DNA from: Bemisia tabaci
Lineage: Eukaryota > Arthropoda > Insecta > Hemiptera > Aleyrodidae
Assembly (NCBI RefSeq): GCF_918797505.1
Contig: NC_092802.1
Span: 16,637,883-16,701,882, forward strand
DNA: 64,000 bases
Reading direction: 5' to 3'
The first letter of the stretch is position 1. Every line of letters begins with the position of its first letter. Positions 32,663 through 43,791 of the stretch are shown here, one piece after another. The notes under the pieces were generated by a model, which worked only from the letters and a program-made list of their open reading frames with translations, ran no database searches and had not been told where the DNA came from. The position numbers and the translations under genes were made by a program.

Positions 32663-32827
32663 CAGTGGCGTGGCGTGCTTTGCGATATAGCGATTGAACT
32701 GCCATTTAAACCCATGGAGAAAGATCGATTAACAGGGTGTTCGCAACGAACACCTTAATGATCGATTTTTTACCATAGGTTTAAATGGCATAACAATCGA
32801 TACATCGCAATTCACGCCACGCCACTG
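32663..32827. mobile_element. family B palindromic hAT-type MITE, copy 4
   Basis: Ends CAGTGGCGTGGCGTGCTTTG and CAATTCACGCCACGCCACTG. Core GGTGTTCGCAACGAACACC. Confidence 0.9.
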
Positions 32828-32887
32828 ATATGAGATACCTGGACCCGCGTCGATGAAAGCTCAGAGATACAACTATTCGTTCCTATA

Positions 32888-33142
32888 CTGCCATGCTAAG
32901 AAAGAACGCCGTATAAAAATTCGAGAGTTGCCAAATTTCCTTCGATAAATTGTTTATTTTTGAAGAAAGTTATGAATATTTTTCCGAGAAATTTTCAAGA
33001 GTTTTCGGTAAAATTGCTAACAAAATTACTTAAAAAATTGAAAAAAAAAAAATATTGAAAATTTTGCCAAAATTCTTGATTTACCAACGAAAATTTGGCA
33101 ACGCCTGAGGCTAATACGGCGTTTAACCTTAGCACGACGGCA
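32888..33142. mobile_element. family A MITE inserted in a TACAACTATTCG repeat
   Basis: Ends CTGCCATGCTAAGAAAGAAC and TTTAACCTTAGCACGACGGC. The left flank AGAGATACAACTATTCGT (32866) and right flank GTGGATGTCCATGTTGCATG with ATTGAAGGCGCGATGGGGCG form one repeat (compare 8047-8120) that the element interrupts. Confidence 0.85.
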
Positions 33143-33219
33143 CCATAGTGGATGTCCATGTTGCATGAGCAAAATTGAAGGCGCGATGGGGCGGCGTGAG
33201 GCGTAAACTTGCAATAAGC

Positions 33220-33498
33220 GGCCTCTTGGCGACAGGTGGAAGCTTCTACTTTCGGGGATTCACTTCCTGCTTTCGGGGATTCAACAGTTCCTTGTGGACG
33301 ATTATAAGAAAGCAGCATTCATCACTCTTTTTTCGGCTGCTGACCTACCTACATGGTGGATGATGAGCTTCGGGTAACGTCATGAGCCAAACAAAAAACG
33401 CCGAAAAAAGAGTGCTGACTGTTGCTCCCATATAATAATTGTCCACAAGAAGTGTTGAATCCCCGAAAGTAAAAGCTTCCACCTGTAGCCAAGAGGCC
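33220..33498. mobile_element. 279-bp fold-back element
   Basis: The arms of about 115 bp are inverted: GGCCTCTTGGCGACAGGTGG at left, CCACCTGTAGCCAAGAGGCC at right. TCGGGGATTCAACA pairs with TGTTGAATCCCCGA, and ACTCTTTTTTCGGC with GCCGAAAAAAGAGT. The central loop is about 60 bp. TTTCGGGGATTCA is doubled in the left arm. Confidence 0.88.
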
Positions 33499-34832
33499 AG
33501 TGGAAGGTCTCTTGTCTCTGCTCTTGCCTCTGGAACTACATGACCTGATCAAACCTAACCTTCAAATTTTCGAGTTGTCCAAACTCTCCCCATAAAAGTA
33601 CTCTAGGTTACAACGGCCCCATTTCATGTAAAAAGCTCCGCAACGGCAAAGCCGCATGGCATGATTCACGGTCGGCGCGCATGCGCGAACATTGTCAACT
33701 CGCGGCGAACAATGAACAATCTGTGCCGTTTTGAGCGCGTGTTCGCTTGAGCTATGGACCGAATTAAAAATCAATAGCCGGTTAACTTCACAGAAGGCGA
33801 GGTGAGTTTACACCGGTGAACGCAACGCTTTGCTCCGGCTCGAGACAATAAAACTTTCGACCGACCCCTTCGGAATAGCCAAGCGTCCAGGAAGCTTGGG
33901 CCTTTGCGGCGCTCACCGCGCCAACTGGACAATGATGACGTCACGTCGCGCCACATCGCGTATCCTGCACTGTTGCCATTTTATTTTATCGAAAGATTCC
34001 GAAATAATTCCGATCTCCGGAAACATAATCCGATTTGCCAAAGTTCCGAGAAAAATTCCGGTTTTTTCAAAAATTCCGTATAGGGAAAAATTCCGAAATA
34101 CGCCCGGATTTAGTTCCGACGATTGTCAAATTTGATCAAAACGTCCCTAAATTTGTTCCAATAAAAATGGTCAAATTGACAAAAAACTGCAAACTTCGAG
34201 GAAATTCCGAAAATTTTACTTTTTGTCCAAGCACCCCAATCGTACATATAATGCGATTCTTCTCATTGGGTGGGGCTGCTATCGGCCCCATTCTTATTTG
34301 TAAAAATACAAATAAAATATGTTACCAAAAAATAAAAAACTTCTAATCGCCGAAAATTTTCGGCTGAAATCAGTATTTCGGCAGTTGCCGATGCGAGATG
34401 TTCTCAATTACGAAAACCCTGTAGATCAGTATCTCCGATAGCCAAAGAAAAAAAGTGTCTACGAGATTTTGTTTTTTGATCCTCATGACTGGAAGATACT
34501 ATGAGCTACTCAAGTAAGCACTGCCTTTGGAATATTCACTTGGACAACTTCGATTCTCCTCGTTCTAAATGATCGAAAACAATAGCTCATTCAGAAAAAT
34601 GATCATATTCATGCTAAAAGGAACTATGTGCATAGGGATTGCGTAAAACATAGTTCCTTTCAGCACAAATACGTCCAAATACCGTGACAAGGCGGATGTC
34701 GGAATTGACTAACGGAGCTAATCGGACAGAGCCGTCGAAGAAATTGCCGCACAGAGGGTGGAGTCTGAAATCCCGCAACCGAACTTCGCATCTACATCAG
34801 TCATGCTACACAGAGAGAAATTTCAACACAAA
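33499..34832. other. intergenic; TTCCG-rich patch and NRF1-like site
   Basis: GGCGCGCATGCGCGAACATT at 33675 is an NRF1-like palindrome in a CpG-rich patch (33640-33960), so a promoter is possible. Positions 33998-34110 repeat ATTCCG-type words. GGAACTATG...CATAGTTCC at about 34619-34663 is a small hairpin. No coding sequence recognised. Confidence 0.4.
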
Positions 34833-35252
34833 GGTGGTTTCACGATAACTGAAATAGTTTTGTCGCCGTAACAGACAACACATTTTCCGGTCATATTTTT
34901 AGTATAGTGATGATAATTACTTGAATTGTTTTGCATTAATCTACACAAGGTTACGTGTTATAACGCTTTTCAAAGATTTATCGCTCTACTTTTCAATCTT
35001 GATTTATAAATGGCCAAAAATGTGCTGTCTGTTACGCTGACTTTTTACCGCGTAACAGACAGCACATTTTCGGAGTTTACATGATATTAATTGAGAAGAA
35101 GAGCAATAAATCATTAGAAAGCGTTATAACACGTACCTATTTGAGGATTGATGCGAAAAAATTCGAATGATTATCATTTCTACTAAAAATATGACCGAAA
35201 AATGTGCTGCCTGTTACGGTGACATAACTATTCCAGTTATCATGAAACCACC
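34833..35252. mobile_element. 420-bp fold-back element, complete
   Basis: Ends GGTGGTTTCACGATAACTGA and CAGTTATCATGAAACCACC. The arms include GTAACAGACAACACATTTTC / AAAATGTGCTGCCTGTTACG and a second nested pair near the centre (AATGTGCTGTCTGTTACGC / GCGTAACAGACAGCACATT). The left half also occurs at 18814-18970. Confidence 0.92.
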
Positions 35253-35460
35253 CACAAAAATTTGATTAATATGGGAAGCAAAACAGAAAATAACCCTCGC
35301 CTTCATTTGGCAATTTCCAGAGAAAATGCCAGCTAGTTTTCTTGAAGAAATTTATGAAAAACGAGTGGGGATCGCGAGTACCAACGTCGCAATCGGAGGA
35401 ATACATTTTCTCAGTCTCTCCATTCTTTTCTGCGCTAAATTCACCACAAACTGTACCAAA

Positions 35461-35765
35461 ATCAACACGAAATTTGCGTTGGTTTGTGTTTTATTTCCTA
35501 TAATAACCAAAAGTTACACCAGAACACAAATATTTTTATCAATGTATCAATCCTAATTTACGCACACAAAATCTGCATTGGTTTGTGTCTTATTTTCTAT
35601 AATAACCAACAGTTACACAAGAACACAAATATATTTATCAATGTATCAATCCGAATTTACGCACACAAAATTTGCGTTGGTTTGTGTTTTATTTCCTATA
35701 ATATCCAAAAGTTACACAAGAACACAAATATTTTTATCAATGTATCAATCCGAATTTTCTCACAC
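35461..35765. repeat. tandem repeat, 3 x 99 bp
   Basis: Units at about 35461, 35560 and 35659 share TTGGTTTGTGTTTTATTTCC, AAGAACACAAATATTTTTAT and CAATGTATCAATCCGAATTT, with a few substitutions. Open frames repeating the same peptide come from the repeat. Confidence 0.9.
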
Positions 35766-35982
35766 TTAGATTTTCTGCGATGTGAGGGTTTTAGAAAAAT
35801 TCAAATTGATTCAAGAAGAATTCAACGAATATTCGTGATGGAATCACCCAAAATGTGGCCTGAGGGGAGAAAGATTTTCTTGTTGCTGCATATTTAAGGT
35901 GAAACTACCAGATAGCGTATCTCAGTTTGTGATATCGTTGGCTTTCTGGAGTATACAGACCGCTCGGTAGAGGTTCAGCATG

Positions 35983-36760
35983 GGCATTCGTTAGTTTACT
36001 TTTCTCGCCCGGCGTTTAAGTCCCCAAAGTATCGCACATTTGCAGATCCAACTGGTCAACAAGCATCAGTGTAGAAATCGAGTCAGTGTTCTTGTTTTTC
36101 TCACACGAACAGTTCTCTATCGATTGCATCCGTTAGCATTCGTTAGTTTACTTTTCTCGCCCGGCGTTTAAGTCCCCAAAGTATCGCACATTTGCAGATC
36201 CAACTGGTCAACAAGCATCAGTGTAGAAATCGAGTCAGTGTTCTTGTTTTTTTTCACACAAACAGTTCTCTATCGATTGCATCCGTTAACATTCGTTAGT
36301 TTACTTTTCTCGCCCGGCGTTTAAGTCTCCGAAGTATCGCACATTTACAGAGCCAACGAGTCAACAAGTATCAGGCTAGAAATCGAGTCTGTTCTTGTTT
36401 TTTTCACACAAACAGTTCTCTATCGATTGCATCCGTTAACATTTGTTAGTTTACTTTTCTCGCCCGGCGTTTAAGTCTCCGAAGTATCGCACATTTACAG
36501 AACCAACGAGTCAACAATCATCAGTCTAGAAATCGAGTCAGTGTTCTCGTTTTTTTTCTTCACAAAAACAGTTCTCTATAGATTGCATCCATTTGCATTC
36601 GTAAGTTGTCTTTTCTCGTCTGGCCTTTAAGTCACTGAAGTCTAGCTCGCGCATTTACAGAACGGATAACGGGCATTAGCCTATAAAAATCGAGCAAGGC
36701 TCCCTTTTTTGTCAAACAAATTTCGAATTTCTGTTGAATGCATCCTTTTGCATTTACTAC
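35983..36760. repeat. tandem repeat, about 5 x 152 bp
   Basis: Units start at about 35986, 36138, 36291, 36441 and 36597 (spacings 152, 153, 150, 156). Each contains ATTCGTTAGTTTACTTTTCT, CGCCCGGCGTTTAAGT, AAATCGAGTC and ACAGTTCTCTATCGATTGCA. The first two are nearly identical and the fifth is diverged. A single diverged unit is at 49478-49550, again upstream of a D element. Confidence 0.92.
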
Positions 36761-37193
36761 AAAGTCATTGTCGATATCAGTTGCGTACTCTGACTGGGAA
36801 TTTGGTGGAAGCAGAATTGGTGTTAAGCGAGAATGAAGGCTATGGCACACCTCTATTCTGCCTTCAGTTTGAGGTAGGCCAGGGAGTATTTCTTGCGCAA
36901 TAATAGTTACCGATTCGAAAATATTCTTCTCATTCTGTCTACAAATCGTTCCTCGCGGTAAATTTTATCAATACCCGATAAGTTCTCTCGTTTTCTATTC
37001 ATGCTTTCATAATCGATGATAAATATATAATATTAAATTGGTAATTCACTCCCTAATTATATTGGGGAAGCAAAGCTTCCTTAACGTGCATGCAGGAAAA
37101 GCCCTTGGTCGATATTATAAAAAGAACTATTTTCTTTTGGAATTATTCTGTACACAAATCGATTAACACATATACATAGTTATTGCGTCCTCA
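36761..37193. other. AT-rich spacer leading into the D dimer
   Basis: 37138-37193 (AATTATTCTGTACACAAATC ... TTGCGTCCTCA) recurs at 49565-49619 in front of another D element, so it belongs to the same composite repeat. Confidence 0.6.
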
Positions 37194-37612
37194 GCGGGCT
37201 GATTGTTGACTTTGATAGACAAAGCGATAGACGAAGGAGACATAGGACGTATGGGACGATCCTATCAATTGGAATGGTTGGTTCCTACGGACTGAGGGAG
37301 AAAATGATGGAAATACTGTAGGGTTTCTCATGGGTTGCCGTTTGCTAGTCTATTATCCACCGCCTTTATCCATTGCAACCATCCACTTCCACCGATTTGG
37401 AGGGTTCCTATTGGTGGAAGCGGGTGCGGTTGCAATGGATAAAGACGATAATCGACTAGCAAACGGCAATCCATGAGAAACCCTATAGTATTTCCATTAT
37501 TTTCTCCCTCAGTCTGTAGGAACCATCCGTTCCAACTATGATAGGGTCGTCCCATACGTCCTATGTCTTCTTCGTCTATCGCTTTGTCTATCACTTTCAA
37601 CAATCAGCCAGC
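37194..37612. mobile_element. family D element, inverted dimer (fold-back)
   Basis: The left arm starts GCGGGCTGATTGTTGACTTT then GATAGACAAAGCGATAGAC. The right arm is its inverse (GTCTATCGCTTTGTCTATCA then ACAATCAGCC). The arms meet near 37400 (TCCACTTCCACCGATT / TTGGTGGAAGCGGG). The monomer at 49620-49863 is 244 bp, so this 419-bp form looks like two left parts joined head to head. Confidence 0.88.
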
Positions 37613-38003
37613 TGTATTTCGATGATTATTGTTCGTGAAAGTGAGGATTCGGGTCGTTTGTGCGGCGCGGTGGGATGCACCCTCCCCGGCGCGTAGGAAT
37701 CGGATCGGGAGTGCGATGTGCGAGCCGAGTGCGAATCCGCGAGTGAATTATTGCCGATTCGGGCGCCGATAAAAGTAATTAAAAACCGAGCCGGATTGTT
37801 ACGCGCCTCTCGGGATCTCGCGGTCTCTTTTTGCAAATTAAGCAATTAAGGAACTCTTGTAAAAATTAATTACGAGCAACCGCGCGCTCCCGGCTTTGAT
37901 CAATGGCTCCACTGAAATCCAGGAATCCGAGCCTGCCGTCGCTTCGTTGCCGGGTGCCTTCGCTTTTGCTACGAGGGAACACTAATTTTGGCTTATTTTG
38001 GAT
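37613..38003. other. GC-rich, repeat-free stretch
   Basis: CpG-rich (CCTCCCCGGCGCGTAGGAAT, GAGCCGAGTGCGAATCCGCG) and without matches to the window's repeats. It could be regulatory or an exon edge. No frame is convincing. Confidence 0.35.
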
Positions 38004-38050
38004 CGGTGGCGTGGCGTGCTTTCAGATGCATCGATTGATCTGCACTGTTA
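38004..38050. mobile_element. family B fragment (left end only)
   Basis: CGGTGGCGTGGCGTGCTTTC then CATCGATTGATCTGCACTG, after which the family B match ends. Confidence 0.65.
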
Positions 38051-38467
38051 AAAATCAATGATTTACTCTGAGTGAATAGTCGGCGTGAAAGAAAACTCCA
38101 GCGCGAATTCCGCGCCGTACTCTGGGTGAATAGATCAGAGCTTAAATATCACCAACGACGGACGAATTAGTTGAGGTACCTCAAGTAGCGTGAATTCAGG
38201 GAATCATGGTACGAGCGCCGAATGGCAAAGTGATAGAGCACTCGTTTATCACCGCCGCGACTCGAGTTCAAATCGATTCGATACATCGAACAGGTGAGAT
38301 TATATCGATTGGTTCAACATGTAAACATAGCCTCAAAAGTCAATTGAGTAATCTGAAGGAACGGGTCTCTTGTGATAGATTTTTGAGTCTCATGAGTTTA
38401 AAAATGGCGATGAAAAGTGGAATTATTTGGAATTTTCTCATCTTCAGCTTTTCCAACTTACAGCCTA

Positions 38468-38503
<36 letters not shown>

Positions 38504-38747
38504 AAGTTATGTTCTACTGTTTTGAACCAAACGATACATCGAACCACTATCGAATACGATCTACAAGAACAATTTGCGAGGGATCACTATGATCACTATG
38601 CCTCTTCAAAGAAATAAAAATTATGAGAAGAAAACGTAATGTAAGTTATGTCAATTTTACTCGCACCCACTGCAAACTTTCTCAAAATCCAGACTTTTTA
38701 CCGTGTATTTTGTAGTTTTTACAATGAAAAATCATTGCATTCCCTTG
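38051..38747. other. intergenic; 33-bp T run
   Basis: 33 T at 38470-38502. Open frames cross it only because of the T run. No gene supported. Confidence 0.4.
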
Positions 38748-38910
38748 CAGTGGCGAGGCGTGAATGATCGATCATCGATTTTTCCCTATTTAAAGCTGTA
38801 GTGAAGAATCGGTTACTAAGGTGTTCGTTGCGGACGCCCTGAAAATCAATTATTTTACATATGTTTAAATGACAGATCAATCGATACATAAAAAAGCACG
38901 CCACGCCACT
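38748..38910. mobile_element. family B palindromic hAT-type MITE, copy 5
   Basis: Ends CAGTGGCGAGGCGTGAATGA and AAGCACGCCACGCCACTG. The core is AGGTGTTCGTTGCGGACGCC. The flanking octamers TTCCCTTG and CTCCCTCG match at 6 of 8, a decayed target duplication. Confidence 0.85.
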
Positions 38911-39164
38911 GCTCCCTCGGATAGATTCATTTATAGATTTAATGGTTGAATTTTGCTTGAGGTTCGTAAAAACTGTGCCTAAAATGATATTATGGTCAGG
39001 GCTTCCTGAAACCTCCCTAATCAAAAAGAGTTCCATCTAGGACCTCCCTAAAGAAACTATATTTAGCCCCTAGAATTTCTTATTGTAAAGTTCAGTCTAT
39101 CTGGGATATGGCCGAAAACCTACCGAGACTCCTTCTCAAATCATTTTACCTTCCTCTATCAACT

Positions 39165-39296
39165 TGTCGGCCTCCTGTGGTGTAGTGGTTGTAGCGCTTG
39201 CTCTATGATCGGGAGGTCCTGGGTTCCATTCCCGGTCAGATGCCCCTAGTTTGATGGTCTCAAACAATGATAATGGGCTGGCCTCATTAGGGACGG
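39165..39296 (+). mobile_element. tRNA-derived SINE, copy 2
   Basis: TGTCGGCCTCCTGTGGTGTA head with A-box-like GTGGTGTAGTGG, B box GGTTCCATTCC, and tail TGATGGTCTCAAACAATG, all in the same order as copy 1 at 30064-30204 (minus). A G-rich tail follows. Confidence 0.78.
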
Positions 39297-39348
39297 AGGG
39301 GGGAGGGGGGGTTAAAGAACACCTTTAGAAGAACACCAAGTTAACCTT

Positions 39349-39459
39349 TGAAAAGGATCGATTAACAGGGTGTCCGCAACGAACACCCTAATAATCGATT
39401 CTTTACCGCAGTTTCAAATGGGGAAATATCGATAGTCGATCATTCATGCCTCACCACTG
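39349..39459. mobile_element. family B fragment (right two thirds)
   Basis: From AAAAGGATCGATTAACAGGG through CGCAACGAACACCCTAATAA to TCATGCCTCACCACTG. The left end is missing. Confidence 0.75.
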
Positions 39460-40888
39460 GTCGGTTTAACAGGTGCAGACTGCAGGTCGGAATGAGGCTA
39501 CGTAGTTAGAAGGTAGTTGGAGTGATTTTCAGGTTGCAAACCCTACCCCTTATTTTCTGGTTCGACTAATAATTAGAACGTGAACTCGACACCTGAAATC
39601 GACCAATCACATAGTTTTTATTTATCACAGTCTTTTTTTGGTCCGATTACCGAGCAAGATTTCAAGAATCGACTTACAAGATCATTTAGACCAATACAAA
39701 ACTTTCAGTCGGCACAGTCAAACTTCGATATCTCGAAGTTGAGAAGCGAAAAATTTCAAGCTATCCAGGTTTCGAGCTTATTCAGGTTTCCAATGTGAAA
39801 ACAAAAACGATTATCATGTAACGAACTGATACCTGCATGAGATAAACAAACTTTTCCACGACAGTTCTGAGCAACGGTGGTCATCACGGAATTTCTTCGT
39901 ACTAACTAGGCTTTTCTCAAGTTACTGAAGTCAAAATGAGGGGTAAAATTCGAGTTGCCCACGTAGAATTCCTCCGGATAGGAGGATGATTGACGACTTG
40001 AGTAATCGAGATTAAGTAGAGGAACAGTCAAGAGTTTCAATCAAAAATTTCATGTCCGACCTCTCAAATTGACTCGATCCACTGTGCGCCCCCACCCCTC
40101 TCGATTAGGTGCTCTTCTGACCTCTCCTCAAAAAGTTCCCGATTTTGCCCATGAAAGGCATTGCCTATTTTCGGTGGAATTCTATCCCCCATCCGTTCAA
40201 TGAGTCGGCAACACTGTTCTAGTGATTAAAAAGCGAGAATAATCATTGTGGGACTCCATCTTGGTGAGCTAATGAAATTATTATCCGGGCGCTGCAAATT
40301 TAGTTGTCTCAAGACTCGGGAGCCTATGCCCTCTGCCCATTCCCACTGATTGTGGCTCCTCTAATATGCCCCTCAAACGCGACGCAATGCTGTACCGCGC
40401 AGTGTTGCCACTCGCTCGAATAGTTCAAATCCCTTCATTATCTCAATGTCAACGACTTAGAGTTGACACAAACGTGGACCGTGTTTAGTGCGAAACAAAA
40501 CTGGGGCCAATGAGCAGAAAGGTTCGAAAAAGGCGAATTTTTGCGAGTGGATTTGGTTGACTTTTTTGACCAAGTCCTAATGAAGAACTTTTTTTTTTCT
40601 TTTTCAACCCAATCCAGTAGTCTGTTGAGCTCATTAGCAACCAGTTTCTGAAACGAATCCAAAATTTTTCGACCCACCTCTGTAGGTAGGTCATAAAATG
40701 GGTGGGAGTAAACGGTTTCCCCAAAAACCTCGAAAAGCAATCCATTTTTTCAAAATCCTTTGTGCGACAAAAACATGACTGAGCAACAACAACCGCGGTG
40801 AGATGATGGTGATGAAGTAAATTATAAAAATTGCACATTTTTTGTATAATGTTTCGTATTATAATTTGTATGATATTTAATATCGAAG
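39460..40888. other. intergenic stretch with no supported gene
   Basis: Overlapping minus-strand frames at 40438-40838 show no family features. No repeat family matched. Confidence 0.4.
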
Positions 40889-41038
40889 ATTAAGTCGTGT
40901 TGCATTGGCCAATCGGTGCGCTGTTTTTGAGCCTACCACGGGATTTGGCTTGTTACCTATTTCAGGATTTGGTTGAAAAATTGAAACTTGATTCTAATTG
41001 GTCCAAATTCCAACGATGATACAATAGTCATCCATCCA
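40889..41038. repeat. dispersed 150-bp repeat (TTGCATTGGCCAATCGG), copy 2
   Basis: It matches 21885-22037 in order: GTGTTGCATTGGCCAATCGG, GGATTTGGTTGAAAA, GATTCTAATTGGTCC, ATCCATCCA. Confidence 0.75.
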
Positions 41039-41209
41039 AGAAATTAACCGAATGCAGTCGTGAAAATTCGTCTATAATTTAGAAAAAAAACTCGTCTAGC
41101 AAAATGCCCATCCCGACATTCATCAATCATCATTGGGTCAAAAAAAAAAGTGTGGACCTTCGAGTATACCTCTTGCTTCACCTGATTTCATTTCATAGTA
41201 TTTTTAGTG

Positions 41210-41393
41210 ACGGACCCCTAAAATACATTACCTCTGGATGTTTTTACTTAAGCGAATTTTATTTAAAGTTCCGAACCTCTTTCGGAAGTTCTACCCGGTT
41301 TGTCACATCAATCACCACCACTAGTAGTCACCGTTGTTACCAGATTCGATCAATCAGACCCGTTGGTTTTCGATGGATTGAACCTTTTTAAGG
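41210..41393. repeat. GTTCCGAACCT repeat, first of several pieces
   Basis: AATTTTATTTAAAGTTCCGA then ACCTCTTTCGGAAG, and GATTCGATCAATCAGACC, correspond inversely to 43140-43310 (GGTTCGGAACTTTAAATAAA, TCTGATTGGTCGAATCTG). Another piece, 41950-42108, carries GGACCACCTCGCGAG and CCGAACCTCTAAATAAAATT. These appear to be parts of one palindromic family split by later insertions. Confidence 0.6.
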
Positions 41394-41642
41394 TCTGGAT
41401 ACAAGATCAAATTCCGAACCAATTCCGATCAAACCAGACCATTTGATGGCTGATGATCACCATGCAACAGTCCTCTTTGATCAAAATTGGATGGGCTCAA
41501 ATTTTGATCGGAATGGAGAGCCACCATACATCATTTCTTGCCACAGGAAACATTTCTGCAAGGTTTTCATTTGAAAATTAGGCGAAGTAACAATTTTCAG
41601 ACTGGTAATTGGTTCTGGAATTTGATCGTGTATCGAGACCTT
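41394..41642. mobile_element. GATCAAATTCCGAACC element, copy 1
   Basis: Starts CTGGATACAAGATCAAATTC and ends GGAATTTGATCGTGTATCGA. Inside are TTTGATCAAAATTGGA and CACAGGAAACATTTCTGC. It forms a tandem pair with 41647-41947. Confidence 0.78.
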
Positions 41643-41646
41643 GAGG

Positions 41647-41947
41647 CCCTGGATACACGATCAAATTCCGAACCAATTCCGATCAAAGTAGACATGCTGA
41701 TGACTGATGGGCCCATCTACCATCAAATTTTGACGGGCTGCACTTCTTTGTTCAAAGTAAGATCAGAATGGAGTGCCAACCATTCATCATTTCCTGCCTC
41801 AGGAAACATTTCTGCCAAGTTTTCATTTTAAAATGAAGCAAATTAATGAGTTTAAGACTGATGACTCCCGACACTTTGATGCTACTTTGATCGGAATTGG
41901 TTCGGGAAATTTCGGGAATTTTCGGGAATTGGTTCGTCTATCCAGGG
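41647..41947. mobile_element. GATCAAATTCCGAACC element, copy 2
   Basis: Starts CCTGGATACACGATCAAATT and ends GGTTCGTCTATCCAGG. The right end contains a small stutter (TTCGGGAAATTTCGGGAATT). The interior matches copy 1 and, inverted, 53043-53317. Confidence 0.82.
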
Positions 41948-42115
41948 CTTTAGGACCACCTCGCGAGACGGTTCCAAAATCACGCACCAACGTTGCGATT
42001 CGTTAGTCACCGAATCGTAAGTTCCGAACTAAAATAAAACGGCAGCTCGGAGGTTTGGGTGAAAAAGTAGTACCGAACCTCTAAATAAAATTCGTTCCCT
42101 CTGAATTTAGCCCTG

Positions 42116-42266
42116 TGTCCACTCGTCAAAATGGAAGCTCAAAGTGAATCGATAAATACGATCTGTTCGAGATTGTTGATCAAAAAAGAGTCGCGCCGCT
42201 CTATTTTGAGCTGCAACACTCATCAATTGCATCAAGTCCCGACTTTGAGCCATTTTGACGAGTGGA
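42116..42266. mobile_element. TGTCCACTCGTC palindromic MITE, intact
   Basis: Ends TGTCCACTCGTCAAAATGGA and CATTTTGACGAGTGGA. The interior (AAGTGAATCGATAAATACGA, TTGTTGATCAAAAAAGAGTC, CATCAAGTCCCGACTT) recurs in the interrupted copy at 52889-53375. Confidence 0.82.
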
Positions 42267-42774
42267 GGCAGCGCTTTTCGGCGTTTTTGGCGTCTGCGAT
42301 GAGGCAACGGTGGCACCGGTGTCGGTCGCGGTTGCTGGTCGGTGAGTGGAGCCGATAAGTTTGTTGAATGGTGACGTGGGCGTGCGTACGGAATGAGCCG
42401 CTCGCTGGCTGCCCGCTTTTCTTTACGATTGTTCGCAATTGATTCGTAATCGGGCCTCAATCGGTGTTTGCCGAATGATTAAACGTTAATGAACCGCCGT
42501 TGGAAACGCACGGATCCGACCGCGACCTATGCCCGAGGATTTCGATCCTGGCCTCTCTCGCCGAGTAAAGCTCTCATACACGATTTCAATCCGAGCCGAT
42601 TCAGGTGAGTTTTTGCCCTCCAGATTCTCGTAAAATGAACGTGCTCTCTGGTGGTGCACATTTGCAAAATTTGCCAAACGTAGAAAAAACTCAACATATA
42701 AATTTTATTTTGATGTTCGGAGCTACTTTTGCGCCTGAACCTCGCAGCTTCCGTTTTACTAAGCGAATTTTATT
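42267..42774. other. GC-rich intergenic stretch
   Basis: Overlapping frames on both strands with no family features, and no repeats matched between 42270 and 42700. From about 42715 a GTTCGG-type repeat piece appears. Confidence 0.35.
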
Positions 42775-43029
42775 TGGACCGCGTTTAACAGAATTGAACC
42801 AAGCCACATCGGCTATTGCTAAATTTAACTGGACAATTTAATTTTTTACCAGAGTTCATTTGTGCGGACTCCTTCGAAAATTTTAAGGAATTAGCTTCGC
42901 ACTATGGAGAAAATTTACTGAAATTTGCACAAAAAGCCGTACAACCGTTTTCATGTAAAAAATTAAATTGCCCAATTAAATTTGGCGATAGCTGATGTGG
43001 CTTGGTTCCTTTCTGTTAAACGCGGTCCA
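42775..43029. mobile_element. GGAACCAAG-type MITE, copy 2
   Basis: Ends TGGACCGCGTTTAACAGAAT and TCTGTTAAACGCGGTCCA. AAGCCACATCGGCTATTGCT pairs with GGCGATAGCTGATGTGGCTT. It sits inside the GTTCCGAACCT repeat, which resumes at 43030 (TTTAGAGGTTCGGTACTACT). Confidence 0.88.
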
Positions 43030-43450
43030 TTTAGAGGTTCGGTACTACTTTTGTGCCCGAACCTCCGAGCTACCATTCTATTTGAGTTCGGAACTTTCCA
43101 ATTCGGTGACTAACGAATCGCAAGATGATGCGTAATTTTGGTACCACCTCGCGAGGTGGTTCTGAAAAAGGTTCGACCCTTCGAAAACAAACGGATCTGA
43201 TTGGTCGAATCTGATAACAACGGTGTCCACTGGTGTTGGGGATTGATGAGACAAACCAGGTCAGAACTTCCCAAATAGGTTCGGAACTTTAAATAAAATT
43301 CGCTTTTGGGGTATGATTTTGGTGCAGCCTTGCGAGGTGATCCTGAAAGGGGTTCGATCTATACGGAAAATCAATTGGTCGAATCTGTTGGAATCGGTGT
43401 CCAATAGTGTTGATGATTGATCAAGCAAAATTTGGTTGAATGATTTTGAC
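43030..43450. repeat. GTTCGGAAC palindromic repeat, two partial units
   Basis: TTGGTACCACCTCGCGAGGT with TGATTGGTCGAATCTGATAA (43138-43215), and TTGGTGCAGCCTTGCGAGGT with AATTGGTCGAATCTGTTGGA (43318-43400), are two units in the same direction. GGTTCGGAACTTTAAATAAA (43278) lies between them. Confidence 0.65.
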
Positions 43451-43470
43451 TTCCGCCGCCGCGCCGCGCC

Positions 43471-43720
43471 GACCGCACCGTGTTTGGCGCAATGCGTGAA
43501 GTAGTCTCGCAGTCTTGTAGGCGCTATGCGTTTCACGCTGACCGCACTGTGTTTGGCGCAATGCGTGAAGTATTCATGCAGTCTTGTAGGCGCTACGCGT
43601 TTCATGCCGATCGCTGCTGACGGTCAGTAGCTGACCGCACAGTGTTTGATGCAATGCGTGAAGTATTCGTGCAGTCTTGTGGGCGCTAATATGCGTTACA
43701 CGCCGATTGCCGCGCCGAGG
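43471..43720. repeat. tandem GCGCAATGCGTGAAGTAT repeat, 3 units
   Basis: Units begin GACCGCA at 43471, 43540 and 43633. Each has TGTTTGGCGCAATGCGTGAA (third TTGATGCAATGC), then GCAGTCTTGTAGGCGCTA. A single unit is at 55748-55845 and a piece at 61130. The same GCGCAATGCGTGAAGTAT is the core of the hairpins at 12951 and 20293. Confidence 0.85.
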
Positions 43721-43791
43721 GCTTCTCCTTTTCATCTCAAGTCCTCGTCATCATTTCTCCCTAAGTCGCACCGTTCGTGCCCAAAAATGAA

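Noticed and set aside
35484..35897. 137-codon frame with an internally repeated peptide
   Set aside because: The repetition reflects the 99-bp tandem DNA repeat. No start context or family features.
35461..36760. Tandem repeats considered as a CRISPR array
   Set aside because: Units of 99 and 152 bp repeat throughout, without short constant repeats separated by unique spacers, and the DNA is eukaryotic.
42107..42460. 117-codon minus-strand frame
   Set aside because: It overlaps the TGTCCACTCGTC MITE and frames on the other strand. No recognisable domain.
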